A DNA stretch of 26,887 nt from Daldinia sp. FL1419 (taxonomy: Eukaryota; Ascomycota; Sordariomycetes; Xylariales; Hypoxylaceae), in assembly GCA_025201765.1 (NCBI GenBank), contig MU623617.1, forward strand, positions 1 to 26,887, in the 5' to 3' direction. Shown piece after piece: positions 9,046-19,790 of the stretch. Each line of letters begins with the position of its first letter. Positions within the stretch are counted from its first letter, which is position 1. Position numbers and translations under genes: made by a program. The notes under the pieces were generated by a model that had not been told where the DNA came from, searched no databases, and saw only the letters and a program-made list of their open reading frames with translations.

Positions 9046-12002
9046 ATGGCCCCGAATCGTGGCCCCGGGGGCAAGGATGTTTATGTTCACGAGATCGACC
9101 GCACTCCAGAATACATAGAGTTTATCCAAAAGCTTACAGCCTTTCATGAAAAACGTGGTACCTCGTTTGAACCTGAACCTCGGCTTCCTACTATGCACGG
9201 CCATGTCAACGTCGACCTGCTGAAGCTATACAAGGCTGTCATCTCCAAGGGAGGTTACGATGAACTCAACAAGGTCCAGAAATCTTGGGGTGGCCTTGCT
9301 GCCGAACTAGGTATGCATCATACGGATAGCAAGGGTATCGGTCAGCTTTCTTTTCAATTAAAACAGGATTTTTATCGATACCTTGCAGCATACTGGATTT
9401 ATGATCAGCACGGCAGGGAGCCACCGCCCAAGGAGATTCTAGAGCAACAATCTTGTGCTAGCAAGTTTGGTCCTGTCCTTACGCGAACAGTCGATAATTT
9501 CAAACATTCTTCTAGTCGCACCGGTATGGAGACTCCTAGCCGGGATGAGCGCCAGAGCGAAGGTACTCCGGTTTCAGGAAATAGGGCTTCTGGTCGTCTA
9601 CGTGAAGCTCCCCCACAACGAGTTCCCTTTCAACCCGAGACAGGACCAAGTCGCCAGCCTAGACAAGCGTCTTCACATCACGCAACGCCTACTGCCTCTA
9701 ATCCTACTTCCATTAGTACTGGCCATGGTTCTAATTTACCTCATGTTCAACATAATCATCATATGCCACCTCATCATAATCCTAACAACCCCCTTACCAT
9801 AATACAAGCTCAGCAGGCTGCCGTTCGCGGCGCCTCGAGCACATTTACTCCTAGTAATCCTGAGACTGCCTCACGCTTGGTCGAGCTATTTGAACCGCGT
9901 CCTCCAATATCTGTACCTCTTCGTCCCGTCAGCACCCCAGGGAATAACCCAGAGTTTGCCAAGCGGCAGCGTCAGCTGCGGGCGGCAGCTGGTACCTCTG
10001 ATACTCAATTGCCAGTTCGTCTAGCTATCCCAGGTATCGGTTTCGAGGGCCCTAACATCTACATGCGCTGTCTCCAAGCCCTCCGCTCGGGTATCCCTGC
10101 TGAACAAGCATTTGCACTTAACCACCTTGTCAAAATTTCATACGAGCGCGGTGATAAATACAAATTTGAGTCGTTTCTTGGCCTGGCAGAAGGTCTTATT
10201 GAAAAAGCTCTCGAAGTCGGCACCTTATTCTACCATATCGAATGGCAGATTGCCTACTTTAGCGATCTAGAGAATTCAGATATGGCCACTCTCGATGGGC
10301 TCAACGGTACAAATGATATTCTTGAGCGGATTGTAAAGCTCTCACCAAAATCGGTTCTCGATTATATGCAGCCCGCCGAGTTTAGCGATCGCCTTCTCCG
10401 AATCACGGAAGCTGTTCTTACTATTCGTAATATGGTCATGTTAGTGGAAAACGCCATTTACATGGCCGACGTGTATCCCCTCAAAGATTTGCTTTGTATT
10501 CTTCTACATCTTCCAAATCTAGAGATGCTCGTTGAGATCAAACATTTTGCCTTGGATATTGCCGAGCAGCTCACGCCTTGGCTCATACTTGACTCCGACG
10601 ATCCATTATACCGAACACTACTAGCGCAACTGGACTCAACAGATCGTGGCATCATTTTGACATCTCTCCGCGCCGTCAGCCGCATATCGATGAACTTAGA
10701 AGCTACGAACAAGATGCAAAATGTTCCCTCTGTGGTCCTACAGAATATTATGAATTGGCTCCTACTTAATGATGAGGAACTCATGGATGCGTGCCTAGAC
10801 TTCCTCTATCAGTATACAGCAGTGGTCGCTAACGTCGAGTCTTTGCTCAAGGCCGTGAATATGGAGCACGTTGTACCCCATTTGGTTAGACTCTTAGCTC
10901 ATGGTGCGAAACGAGTCAAGGAGGATAGGATTCTCGAGCCAGAGCGAAAAGCGCCGGCTTCCGAAGAAGTGACCACGCTACCTCTAGATCTCCAAGAACG
11001 ATTAACGAATACAGACGAGCCTCAAAGATGTTACAATTGGCTTCAGAGTTTATTTGAGGAGGATAGTGAATCCCATATCACACAGATTGCTATATGGCAA
11101 GCCTACCAGAACTCATTCAGGGCACTTGCGAGTAGCTCTAGGAACATGCTTAGTGCGGCCGATTTCATTAGAAATGTTAGCCATGTGTTTGTGAACGCTC
11201 GTGCCCAGATAATCAGACGACAACGTGCCGATCAATCAGACCTTTTTATTATAGAGGGCATTCGAGCGCGCACGTTACCCATCAATCCCGAGACAAAAGA
11301 GGAATATTGCTCATGCCAATGGATAATAGCCAAGGGCCCGTACTTCAAGAAGTGCAATCAATTCTTCCTTGGGGGGGAAGCGATGTGGCACCATGTCCTG
11401 ACTACCCACCTCGGCGTTGCTGTTGGCGAAGGGGGCAAGATCGAGGATAAGGAGGTCAACGCATCTTGCGAATGGGAGGGCTGCAAAAAATACCCTACAC
11501 CTACACAAATTAAATTATCGGGACTGTCGCGACATCTTAAGACGCATTTCCCCTCGACGCAGAAGCGTTCATTCTCGGAAGGCCCGGAGTCAGCTGCGAA
11601 ACGGCAACGCAGGGCATATATTACGCCAGCGAAGACAATGAGCCTTGCCTGGGAACAGACTATCGTCACTAGGGACGAGCGCAACCCTAAGGTGGAGCAG
11701 GCTGCGGGTATTCCGCTTAGTGCTGTGTTGGTACTACGCAACATTGCCCGCAACGTGGTTAAGACAGAGTCGGAGGAGCAACTACTTAAAAAGCATGAGA
11801 TGGGCGGTGAAGGCGGTGGCTGGAACGAAAAACTCTTCCGCCCTGTTATGGCTCGTCTGTTCGAAGTCATGACGGAAAATAAGGCCTTAGTTAGTTTTTG
11901 CCCCAGCCCCTATCGTGTACCTTTATTATCTTGCTTACTTTACTGACTCTTCATTAGGCTGATTATATTACATCGCTTTTACAGTTAGTACAGGATGACT
12001 AA
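9046..12002 (+). CDS. RSC9: RSC chromatin-remodeling complex subunit Rsc9 homologue (ARID, RFX-like, C2H2)
   Basis: Predicted 962-residue nuclear DNA-binding subunit of the RSC (SWI/SNF-class) remodeler, counterpart of yeast Rsc9 and animal ARID2. Seen in the sequence: ARID domain at about residues 22-123; a long disordered linker rich in Ser, Pro, His and Asn (about 150-325); an alpha-helical armadillo-like region (about 328-655); an RFX-type winged-helix-like segment (about 661-745, starting RCYNWLQSLF); a Cys/His cluster near 755-790; and a classical C2H2 finger with C808, C813, H830, H834. The start is supported by an in-frame TAG at 9037-9039 and an AAGATGG context. Exons are 9046-11889 and 11958-12002. 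Splicing replaces a stray read-through tail with ADYITSLLQLVQDD. It converges with SCP160. The name rests on domain order and recalled family likeness. Confidence 0.9.
11890..11957 (+). other. intron of RSC9 (68 bp)
   Basis: Donor GTTAGT follows codon TTA in phase 0, a branch-like TTACTGAC lies about 15 bp before the acceptor TTCATTAG, and the downstream 45-bp exon is open to a TAA at 12000-12002. Without splicing the frame would run to a TGA at 11944-11946 with a tail unlike the rest of the protein. Confidence 0.8.
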
Positions 12003-12507
12003 GAGGACTGAAAAGCAAAGGCTTAGGATTGCGTTTTAATTCGACAAGAGCAAGTCAGCCTCCTTACGTGTAGGAATAATACCCAGGCGTTTCAGAGCGG
12101 GTTGATTTGAAGGGAAGGCGTTATAGAATCCGTTTGCGAATTCTTGGTGCTCCCGGGGATATAAGGTAGAGATATGTGTTAATAATATTAGCATACCACT
12201 GTATTCCTTACGTGGTCGAATTTGGACCATATTTAGAAGGACTCGAATGAAATGAACATTGGCTTTGTCTAATTCACATTCGTCGTTTATTTCTTGCCCA
12301 CCTAAAAACTTCCAACACATCTTGATGCTCACAATACTCGTTTATGATAAAAAATAACTTGTACTCTTTTTATCTATACCTGCTTTTCCGATTTTGATTA
12401 CAGCTTTACAGATAATTCAATTAATCCCATTGGGACCCTTCGACAGCAATACTAAATCGGCCATAGCCGATTCCGAAGTCGTTGGGTGTGCTATTTCGGG
12501 GAGATTT
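12003..12507. other. region between convergent RSC9 and SCP160 stops
   Basis: The 505 bp must hold both 3' UTRs and polyadenylation sites. Composition is intermediate, with A+T-rich patches at 12340-12375. A coding-like minus-strand ORF lies at 12036-12320 and is described separately. No strong terminator structure is visible. Confidence 0.6.
12036..12320 (-). CDS. possible small or partial gene of unknown function
   Basis: I do not recognise this 94-residue ORF. It starts ATG at 12320 and ends TAA at 12036. Its codon use is mixed and host-like, and the product looks like globular protein: a hydrophobic pattern suggesting two or three helices (VHFIRVLLNMVQ, YSGMLILLTHISTLY) and a tail FPSNQPALKRLGIIPTRKEA. 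Open reading continues a few codons upstream to a TAA, and an acceptor-like TTTTTAG lies just inside, so it could be the last exon of a spliced gene whose first exon lies at 12340-12500, or a fragment of a lost gene. It sits on the same strand as SCP160, 187 bp past its stop, so it may also be only 3' UTR of that gene. Chance is not excluded. Confidence 0.3.
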   Translation of the reverse strand: MCWKFLGGQEINDECELDKANVHFIRVLLNMVQIRPRKEYSGMLILLTHISTLYPREHQEFANGFYNAFPSNQPALKRLGIIPTRKEADLLLSN

Positions 12508-15500
12508 CTAATCTCGCCTTCCAGCCTGCCCTTCACGTACAGCTTGAAGAATAAGATCCTTGGCCTTCTCACAACCTTCCTTAGAGCCCATCACCTCGAT
12601 CGGCTCGTCCTTGGCCTGATCACGTGGAACATTGATCTTGCATCCACTTTGCTTGCGAATGGAGTTGACCTTGGAACCGCCTTGCCCAATGACGTGGCGA
12701 TAAGTTGATGGGTCCGGTAACACAAGGAAACCGATAGTGTTGTTCTTCTGGGCTTGTTCAAGTGCCAATGTAACTACTTTCTTTGCCTTTTCAATATTCT
12801 CCGGACTGCCCTTTAATACCCACGGAATATCGCCATCTTCCGATGAAGTAGTATCCATAACAGTCCAATGGTGCGCATCGGCGGTTGTTTCTGCGTCATC
12901 TGTGATTAGGGGAAGAGAACCAACGCTCGGTCGTGTGGACGAAGGTTTGGGGTTTGCCGGTACAACTTGGCCAGCGTGGTCCACAGTAACTTTGTAGTCA
13001 TTTCTGAGCCTGCGGAAGAACTGCCCATTTTCTGAAATTGCGTGGTGATACTTTCGCGGGACCTGTATTGTTTCGCCCTGTTGCTCTTTGATGACTGATG
13101 ATATATGCTCCTTTGCCTTCTCGACGTTGTTAGGCTGACCGATTAGCTTCACGCCAGTAAGACCGCTTCCTTGCCGGGGAATATCAATAGATACATTGAA
13201 TTGTGACTCTAGTTGGCGTTTTGTCTCACCACCTCGGCCAATCAATGACCGGTGTTTTTCGACGGGCACTTCGACCGTTTCGGTTACCTGACTCTCACGT
13301 TCTGATACTAGAGCTTGAATGCTAGCAATGATCTTATCAACGACGTCTTGCCGTCCTTCTATCTTGATGGCATTCCCATCCGCATCTTGCTTGGGAAACT
13401 GGATGGTTCGAGCTTGGAGTCGCCTGTCTTCGGGGCCGCCAGCTTTAATTACGATGTCGCGGAGAGTAGAACCTATCTCAAGTTAGATTATTAACCAAAG
13501 GTATCCTGGCTAGATATACATACCGCCAGGCCCAATCAAATTCTTGTGCCACCTCCTGTCGATTTCGACCGTCTTCGTGACCGTTTCATCAAATATGGCC
13601 TTCTTCTCCTCAATGATTTTCTTGGCTGCAGCAACTTGAGCCTTTGTGCCCTTGATCAGAATCTCCACGATTGCATCTTCGGTTTCGTTGCGCTCGTTGG
13701 GAATGTCAATCTTTGCACCTGTAGTTTGGCGCAGCTCATCCATACCGGCACCGCCGGAACCGATTAGTGACGGAAGCTGCTTTTGCTGCACTGCTACGGT
13801 AGCAGTAAACGAGTTCTCTTTGAGGTATTCGTACAAAGAGAAAATTTCATCCCGTGCCCCATCCGCACCTTTCTTAGGGCCCCGGATGGTAACCTCGTCG
13901 AGACCTTGTTGCCGCCTCACTTTTCCGGCTTCGCTCGTACCATCCGCAACGGACTCGTCATCCTTGCCTGGTTTCGTGGTCTTAGGAAAGTTAATATGAA
14001 CCGCGTACCGATTTTGTAGGCGATGAATCTGACTACCCTGAGCACCGATCAACTCTCGGTGGTACTTGGGCTCAATTTTCAACGTGTGGAACGCTTCATC
14101 CGCCCATTGGCGAGCGAGAGCCGTGATATGGGATTTCGCCCGTTCAGCCTTGGCTTTAGGGCCCTTTAATTCGACTTCTCCATTTTGGACTTGAATATCC
14201 ACGTCAAATTTTTCACGTAGCTCGTTGATATGACTCCCGCCTTTGCCGATAAGGTGGTTGGCAAATTTCTGTGGGAAATCAAATTTCATCGTAAAACCTC
14301 GCTCTTTCTCATCTTCCTTTTCTTGCTCAACAAAAGCAGCGGCCTTTTTAGAAAGAGACTCTACACTAGATGCCGGCCCTCGCATAGTAACGGTTGTGCC
14401 CTTTACACTGACTCTAGCAGGGATATCACCAACGGCACGGGTCGTCGCATCTTGCTCTTTTTTGATAAACTTACGAAGCTTGTCTTGGAACCTAAAAATT
14501 CAATTAGTGAAAGTAGAAATATATCGGGCCACATCGGGGAAGTACGTACTTGACTGGGACTTCTATGGTCGTCGTCTTAATCTGTTCTTGGTTGCCAAGA
14601 ATATCAAGTATATGTTTTCGAGCATCCGATAATCCCCGCTGAAACTCCTTAAGTTCGGATGGGGAAGGCACTTTTTGGGGAACTTGGTACTGTTCCTTGG
14701 GTGTAGCCGACCCTTCGTACACTAGAAGGACGGGAAGATCGCCCTCAGCTGCGTCCGGCACGACCAGGTTAACACCAAAGTCATTTTGAACTTTAGGGGT
14801 GATGTCGCTCCGAAGATAAGAGTAGAAGAATGGGTCAACCGGAACCGTTGCCAGTCGGGAAGGTGGGTGGCTATTTATAATCGAACTCATTTCTTTTTGG
14901 GCCTTGAGCGCATTCTTGCCTTCTCTCGCATACAACTCCCAAGGACTAACGATGCCATCAGAGAACGGAGTGTTAATATGGATTTGATAGAGTTTCTCAA
15001 GTCGCTCAATCTCATTTCTTTGACGAAGGTAACGAGATATATCTCTCGAGTATGTCGGAGCCCCGCCCGAAGCGTGATTGTGATGTTTCGCGACATCAAA
15101 AACAGATGTGTGCACTTGGGTTGCTAGATCCATAGCTTTTTCCAGCCCTCCATTCACATCCTCAGCTCGGCCGATGACTGTGACGGTATCGACACCAGGT
15201 GAGCTAGGCAAAACCACTATACAATTGGTATCGGCGAAGAAATCCTCCGTAGGAACACCTCGCTCTCCGATGATAAATTGATGGGTGCCTTGTCGGATTT
15301 CTACTTGGTCTAGATGGAGTTGGTTTTGAAGCTCCTGAACTTGACGCTCTATAGCAGCCCGCGCGGCTTGAACAGCGGCACGGTCACCGGCAAGCTGAAT
15401 ATAGTTATCATTGGACGGGGGAGTAAAAGTCGGTCTTTGTCCTGCAGCGGGTGCCTGAGGAATCGAAGGGGCCCATGGTTGGTAAGATGGCACACGAATC

Positions 15501-16541
15501 TGCACGCCATGCTCCGCTTCTAAGGCGGCAGCAAGTCTGTTATTAGGACCAGCTATGAAGGGATAGAACTCAGCAGGGATAGACTTCAGCTTCGTGCTCA
15601 TATTCGCAGATCTTTCCCCAGTAATTTTATTAATAGCATCACGAGCTAACGCAGCCGATAGTGCGTTGCCTTCAACAATTACGTCAATAGTGGCGTCGTC
15701 GTCCTCCTCCAGACCACCCACACTTTCATCAACTTTTGGTAGGTGAATTCTGGCACCGGATTTCTCCTGGATTGATTTGATGGTGGATCCTTGTTTACCG
15801 ATTATATGGGCCCTAGCTGACAGCGGAATCGGGACTTTGATGGAAGTCTACATAGAAAAACTTTAGCCGAGCTATAATAGACTAGATAGGCTGATAGTAA
15901 TTTACCTTAACTCCAATTTGCTGGACTAAATCCCGGAGAGCTTGCTGTGCTTTTTCCTGCGGTCCGGTGGCCTCAAACTTGAGGTGTCCACTGGGACCAG
16001 GAACCAAAGTAATTACGGCACGAGACTTGCGGTTGATATCTTTTACGATATCCTGGACGGGACGCTTGAGCTGGCTGCGGGGCATAACATGCTGCGACTC
16101 CAGGAGGTAGGTTTCGACGTTGCGGCCGGGTATTGACACAGGAGGTGGAACCCCGGTGGGAGTAGAGACTCCCGAAGCCGGGGTAGAAGTTCGTGGGGTA
16201 CCATTGGCCGACCACGATGTCCCATTAGCTTTGCCATTCGCGCCACCCCAGATTGGGGAAATATTGGCCTTCGGGCCGGCCGTTTTTGGGACGCCAAGCT
16301 CAGGGAAAGCCTCATGCGACTGAGTATCGAGAGGGCCCGATTCTTGCGCGGGCTGCTTGCCAGCTGCTTTAGTGGATGGAGTCTGACCCCAAGAAGATTT
16401 CTCGGAGGCGTCGGGGGCTGAGGGTGACTTCAGCTCTTCATCAGGGACATCTTCAATAGTAACATGATGAGAACTCTCGGCATGCTTTTGAAGAAGCCTT
16501 GCGGCTGCAGAACCCTCACTGTTGCTGGTTTCGGAGGCCAT
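12508..16541 (-). CDS. SCP160: vigilin / Scp160 homologue, multi-KH RNA-binding protein
   Basis: Predicted 1288-residue cytoplasmic RNA-binding protein. Yeast Scp160 (1222 residues) binds polysomes and the ER surface and affects translation of bound mRNAs. Exons on the minus strand are 16541-15906, 15847-14550, 14491-13524 and 13472-12508, and reading stays in frame throughout. The first 135 residues are low-complexity. About 14 KH units follow. Canonical GXXG loops are GKQG 229-232, GERG 406-409, GKGG 727-730, GAQG 794-797, GSGG 889-892, GPGG 965-968, GRGG 1046-1049 and GQGG 1230-1233. Degenerate units include one near 140-212, GPNN 312-315, three between about 470 and 680, and SENG 1114-1117. 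This mix of good and degenerate units is typical of vigilins. An in-frame TAG lies 12 bases before the ATG. It converges on RSC9 with 505 bp between stops. Confidence 0.93.
13473..13523 (-). other. SCP160 intron 3 (51 bp)
   Basis: Donor GTATGT, a TCTAACT-like branch site and acceptor GATAG. It splits the last Gly codon of the GPGG loop (residue 968) after its first base, and joining restores GGSTLRDIV, a normal KH continuation. Confidence 0.85.
14492..14549 (-). other. SCP160 intron 2 (58 bp)
   Basis: Donor GTACGT, branch-like CACTAAT and acceptor TTTTTAG. It interrupts the Lys645 codon after two bases, and joining gives VPVKFQDKLRKF. Confidence 0.85.
15848..15905 (-). other. SCP160 intron 1 (58 bp)
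   Basis: Donor GTAAAT, branch-like GGCTAAA and acceptor TATGTAG, in phase 0 after Lys212. Joining gives GVKTSIKVPIP, the entry into the first canonical KH unit. Confidence 0.85.
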
Positions 16542-17304
16542 TTTATACTCCTACGGACGGCGAATGGGATGTAACGAACAGGAGGGGACGGACGGGCGGG
16601 GTGGCGACAGGTGATGATTGTTTAGATATATAAATTTGGATCGCTAATGGCTTCATGTTAATATATAATAACATATTGTATTGAAAATAAAGCACGGTCA
16701 TGCAAGAAAGCAAGGTATAGATAGACACTCACTTATCTATATATATCAATGGAGTAACACCGAAGAAAGCTAAGATTCGAGAACCAGGAATAATGGTTCT
16801 AGAAGCAGGGAACAATTGTACCGATTGGGAGAGTAACACGTAGTAGTAGTACCAGGACTGTGGACGACGAGGAGACGGTGGAGATGGTTATATAAGAAGC
16901 TAGAACATGATGCAGAAGTCAACTTATTCACTTTCTATGTCTCAACGAAGGTCTAGGGTAGAGTAATAGTAGCTCAAACGGTTTAATAAAATCCGTCGAA
17001 GGGGGTTTGAATCAGAATAGATTTGTTTAATAGGCGAGTATGACGGGTTTTGTATAGGTGATGCTATAGACAACGAGTAGAGGGTGAGGTGGAAGTTTAC
17101 TGGCCCCAAGCCCTTGGCTTGCAATTCGACTTTTTTATTTTTATTGTTCCGAAGCAATGTCAGGTGGAAGGCAAGTGTAATCCGTGTTCATGCTTGCGCT
17201 ACTTACGCCCGTGCATAGGGTGCATAGAAGGAGACCATAGGTCAGTTGACCATTGCTCCACTCCCCACTCTACCAGTATCCTTTGAGGTATAAGAGTGGC
17301 ATAG
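16542..17304 (-). promoter_or_regulatory. upstream region and probable 5' UTR of SCP160
   Basis: The 763 bp have normal to slightly AT-rich composition and no credible gene. Reading toward SCP160, a strongly pyrimidine-rich tract (16570-16610, CCCCGCCCGTCCGTCCCC) lies just before the start, as is common near fungal transcription starts. A TTATATAA stretch at 16888-16895, about 350 bp upstream, could act as a TATA box in either direction. The TATAAA that abuts the ATG is too close to be one. Open stretches at 16942-17157 and 17089-17286 start with TTG and GTG and are not believed. Confidence 0.4.
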
Positions 17305-17456
17305 TGTCACATAATATACAGGGAAAAATTATAATTGTAGAATTTAAGTTGTTATTATTATTATTAAAATTCTAGAATAGAGCGGTAAAGCTTTTTATGG
17401 AATTGTTATAAGGGAAGGAATTTTTCTACATTATTTTTAGCTTTATTAATCCAATA
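17305..17456 (-). repeat. LTR-like repeat of family C at the right edge of the gene island
   Basis: This 152-bp copy is the least damaged of family C. Its plus-strand ends read TGTCACATAATATACAGGG and ATTAATCCAATA. Host DNA abuts its left side directly. On the minus strand the bases before its start read AAGAAGATA, a possible polypurine tract, so it may be the 3' LTR of an element that extends to the right and has decayed beyond recognition. Confidence 0.65.
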
Positions 17457-17933
17457 TATCTTCTTAAATAAAGTTAATAAATAAATTTAAAATATATAAT
17501 ATTAAAAATATAATTTTTTTATATTTTTAAATTAATATATTCTTTTAATTATATTTTTCAACAATTTTTTTCATTTATTTTCTGGTTTTATTATATTATT
17601 TTATTTATATTCTTAAATGCTTTAACTTTTAAATAATCTAAAATATTTATTAAATTTATTTATTTTTTAAAATAAATATTTTTTAATAATACTTTTATAA
17701 ACTTATTTATATTTATATTTTTTAAATTAATATAATTAATTTTAATATAATTTTTATAAATTTCTTATTTAAATTAATAATTATATATATTTATATATTT
17801 TATTTTTATTTTAAATCTTTTAATATTTTTAATAATTAATTTAATTATTCATTCATTATTATATAATAAGAATATAATTCAGTTTTTAAATTTAATTTTA
17901 AAACCTTTAATTAATTATTATTATTATTATTAT

Positions 17934-18156
17934 TTATTACTACTCCAATTTACTTAGAACATAATATAGGTATTTAATTTATCTTTTAATATTTATTTTG
18001 GGTAAGAACTGTGTTCTAAAGAAAACCTATTTGTTATTTATTTGATTAAATTAGGTTATTATAATTTTGATTTTATTTTATATTCTTATTGGAATTTACC
18101 TTCTAATAAAAATAATTAGACTTTAATATATAGAAAAAAATATTTAATATATTATA
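17934..18156 (+). repeat. repeat family F4, copy 3
   Basis: It is a direct match to 24378-24600 and inverted to 5819-6038. It runs from TTATTACTACTCC through AAGAACTGTGTTC and AAAACCTATTTG to CTTCTAATAAAAATAATTAG and an AT-rich tail. In this copy C has often become T, whereas the 24378 copy kept many of the Cs. Confidence 0.75.
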
Positions 18157-18228
18157 AGATTCTTTATGGAATATAATTAAAGATTCTTTATAAAATATAA
18201 TTAAAGATTCTTTATAGAATATAATTGA
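18157..18228. repeat. 24-bp tandem repeat, three units
   Basis: Three consecutive 24-bp units start AGATTCTTTAT and continue AATATAATTAA, differing by only one to three bases. A 60-codon minus-strand open stretch across this repeat (IIFYKESL repeated) is an artefact of it. Confidence 0.9.
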
Positions 18229-18359
18229 AAGAAAGATTTTTTGGTTTTTTGATTGTTTTTTTACGAAATTTTTGTAAAAGGTCATATAATTTAATTTATT
18301 AAAAATTTAATATTATAATAAATATTAAAAAGATATTATATTATATGTATGATGGTAAT

Positions 18360-19790
18360 GTTGTTGGGAAGAAATGAAAGGGGTGATGTATAGATGGTGG
18401 ATGGATAGGTTTGTAGCCTAAACGAACCTGCCTTGAAGATTATTATTATAAAGAAGAAGAAGAATAAAATAAATATGATTATAATATTAATTAATAATTT
18501 AATAAAAATAATTAAAGTTAAAATTAATAATTTAATAAAGAAAATAAAGGTAAAAATTAAAAAGATAATAAATATATAAAAAATATATATTAATATTATA
18601 ATAATTATAAAATGAAAATAATAATAAAATAATATTTTTAAATTAAATAAAATAAAGGAATTAATTAAAAAAAATAATAAATAAAAAATTAAAATTAATA
18701 AATAATATTAAAAAGTTATAAGAATAGTTTTAGGTTATAATTATGAGAAGAATTATTAAGTTTTAGATTTTCACTATTATAATATTAATTTGTTTTTAAT
18801 ATGAAATTATAATTAAAATAATAATGGAATTATAAAAAATATTGAAGAAAAATTTTAAAAAAATTATATAAATTATTAATAATGTGATTGATAAGGATGA
18901 GGTTTTAGTAATATATTAGCTTTATAATGGTGATATTATAATAATATTTTGATTTAAAATTAAACAATATAAAAAAATTAAGATTAGATTAAAAAGGTAT
19001 TTAATTAAAAAGTAATTGAAATAAATAAGGTTTTTATAGTAATAATTAAAAGTTTAAAAGTAGTTAATTTAAAAAATATTCATATTAATTTATAAAGTTT
19101 AATAAAAATCTTTCTAAAAAAAATAAAACTAAAATCTTTAAAATTAATCCTATTTTTAAAGAATATTTAAAAATTAAATTTATAGTTTTAATTATGAAGA
19201 TTAGTGGATTAGATATGGTTTATTGGTTTTATATTAACGGATTATTATAAAAAATTAAATTTTACCTTTACAAGTTATTTGTAAAAGATATAAGAATAAT
19301 ATAGTATTTTAAATGTTATTATTTTAAATATATTATAAAATATTTTAAAAATAAGTTAAATATAATAAATATGTAGGCTTTATTTATAAAGGGAATAATT
19401 TAATATATAAAATATTAAAAGAATATCAAAACTATAATAAAGTATATAAGGTATAAAATTTAAAGTATTTAAAAATAATTAAATAAAAAAATATAAAAAA
19501 AAAATATATATATATATAGGTTAAAATAATTTAAAGAAAGGAATAACATTAGTTATATTTTTGATATATATAATATTACATATAATGATTTTATATTAAT
19601 AATTTTAAAAAAAAATAAAAAGTTATATTTTTAATAAGGAAAAAATATAAAATTCTTAAAATAAAAATATTTTGGGTTTTTTTTAAAATAATTATTAAAA
19701 TAAATAATATTTTTAAATTAAAAATAAAAATAAAAGGTAAATCTTATATAAAAATTTATTTAAAAAAAATTTTAATAATAATATTCCCTT
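18360..19790 (+). mobile_element. decayed unidentified element with almost no cytosine on the plus strand
   Basis: About 1.4 kb in which C is nearly absent while G is still fairly common. This fits an element mutated from C to T on this strand only. The start still reads GGATAGGTTTGTAGCCTAA and CGAACCTGCCTTGAAG (18400-18440). All frames are full of stops. From about 19800 to 20400 the bias reverses and G becomes scarce, and 20410-20600 holds a weak inverted repeat around GGATTTAATAT. No protein family can be named. Confidence 0.4.

Noticed and set aside
10458..11870. Antisense open stretches within RSC9
   Set aside because: They are shadows of the well supported plus-strand coding frame.
16542..16548. 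TATAAA box of SCP160
   Set aside because: It touches the start codon, so it cannot position transcription of this reading frame.
17003..17018. tRNA B-box-like GGTTTGAATC
   Set aside because: No A box or cloverleaf can be drawn around it.
16942..17286. Overlapping open stretches on both strands upstream of SCP160
   Set aside because: They open with TTG and GTG, have no recognisable domain and overlap each other antiparallel; more likely promoter DNA.
18103..18285. 60-codon minus-strand open stretch with repeated IIFYKESL
   Set aside because: It is generated by the three 24-bp tandem units.
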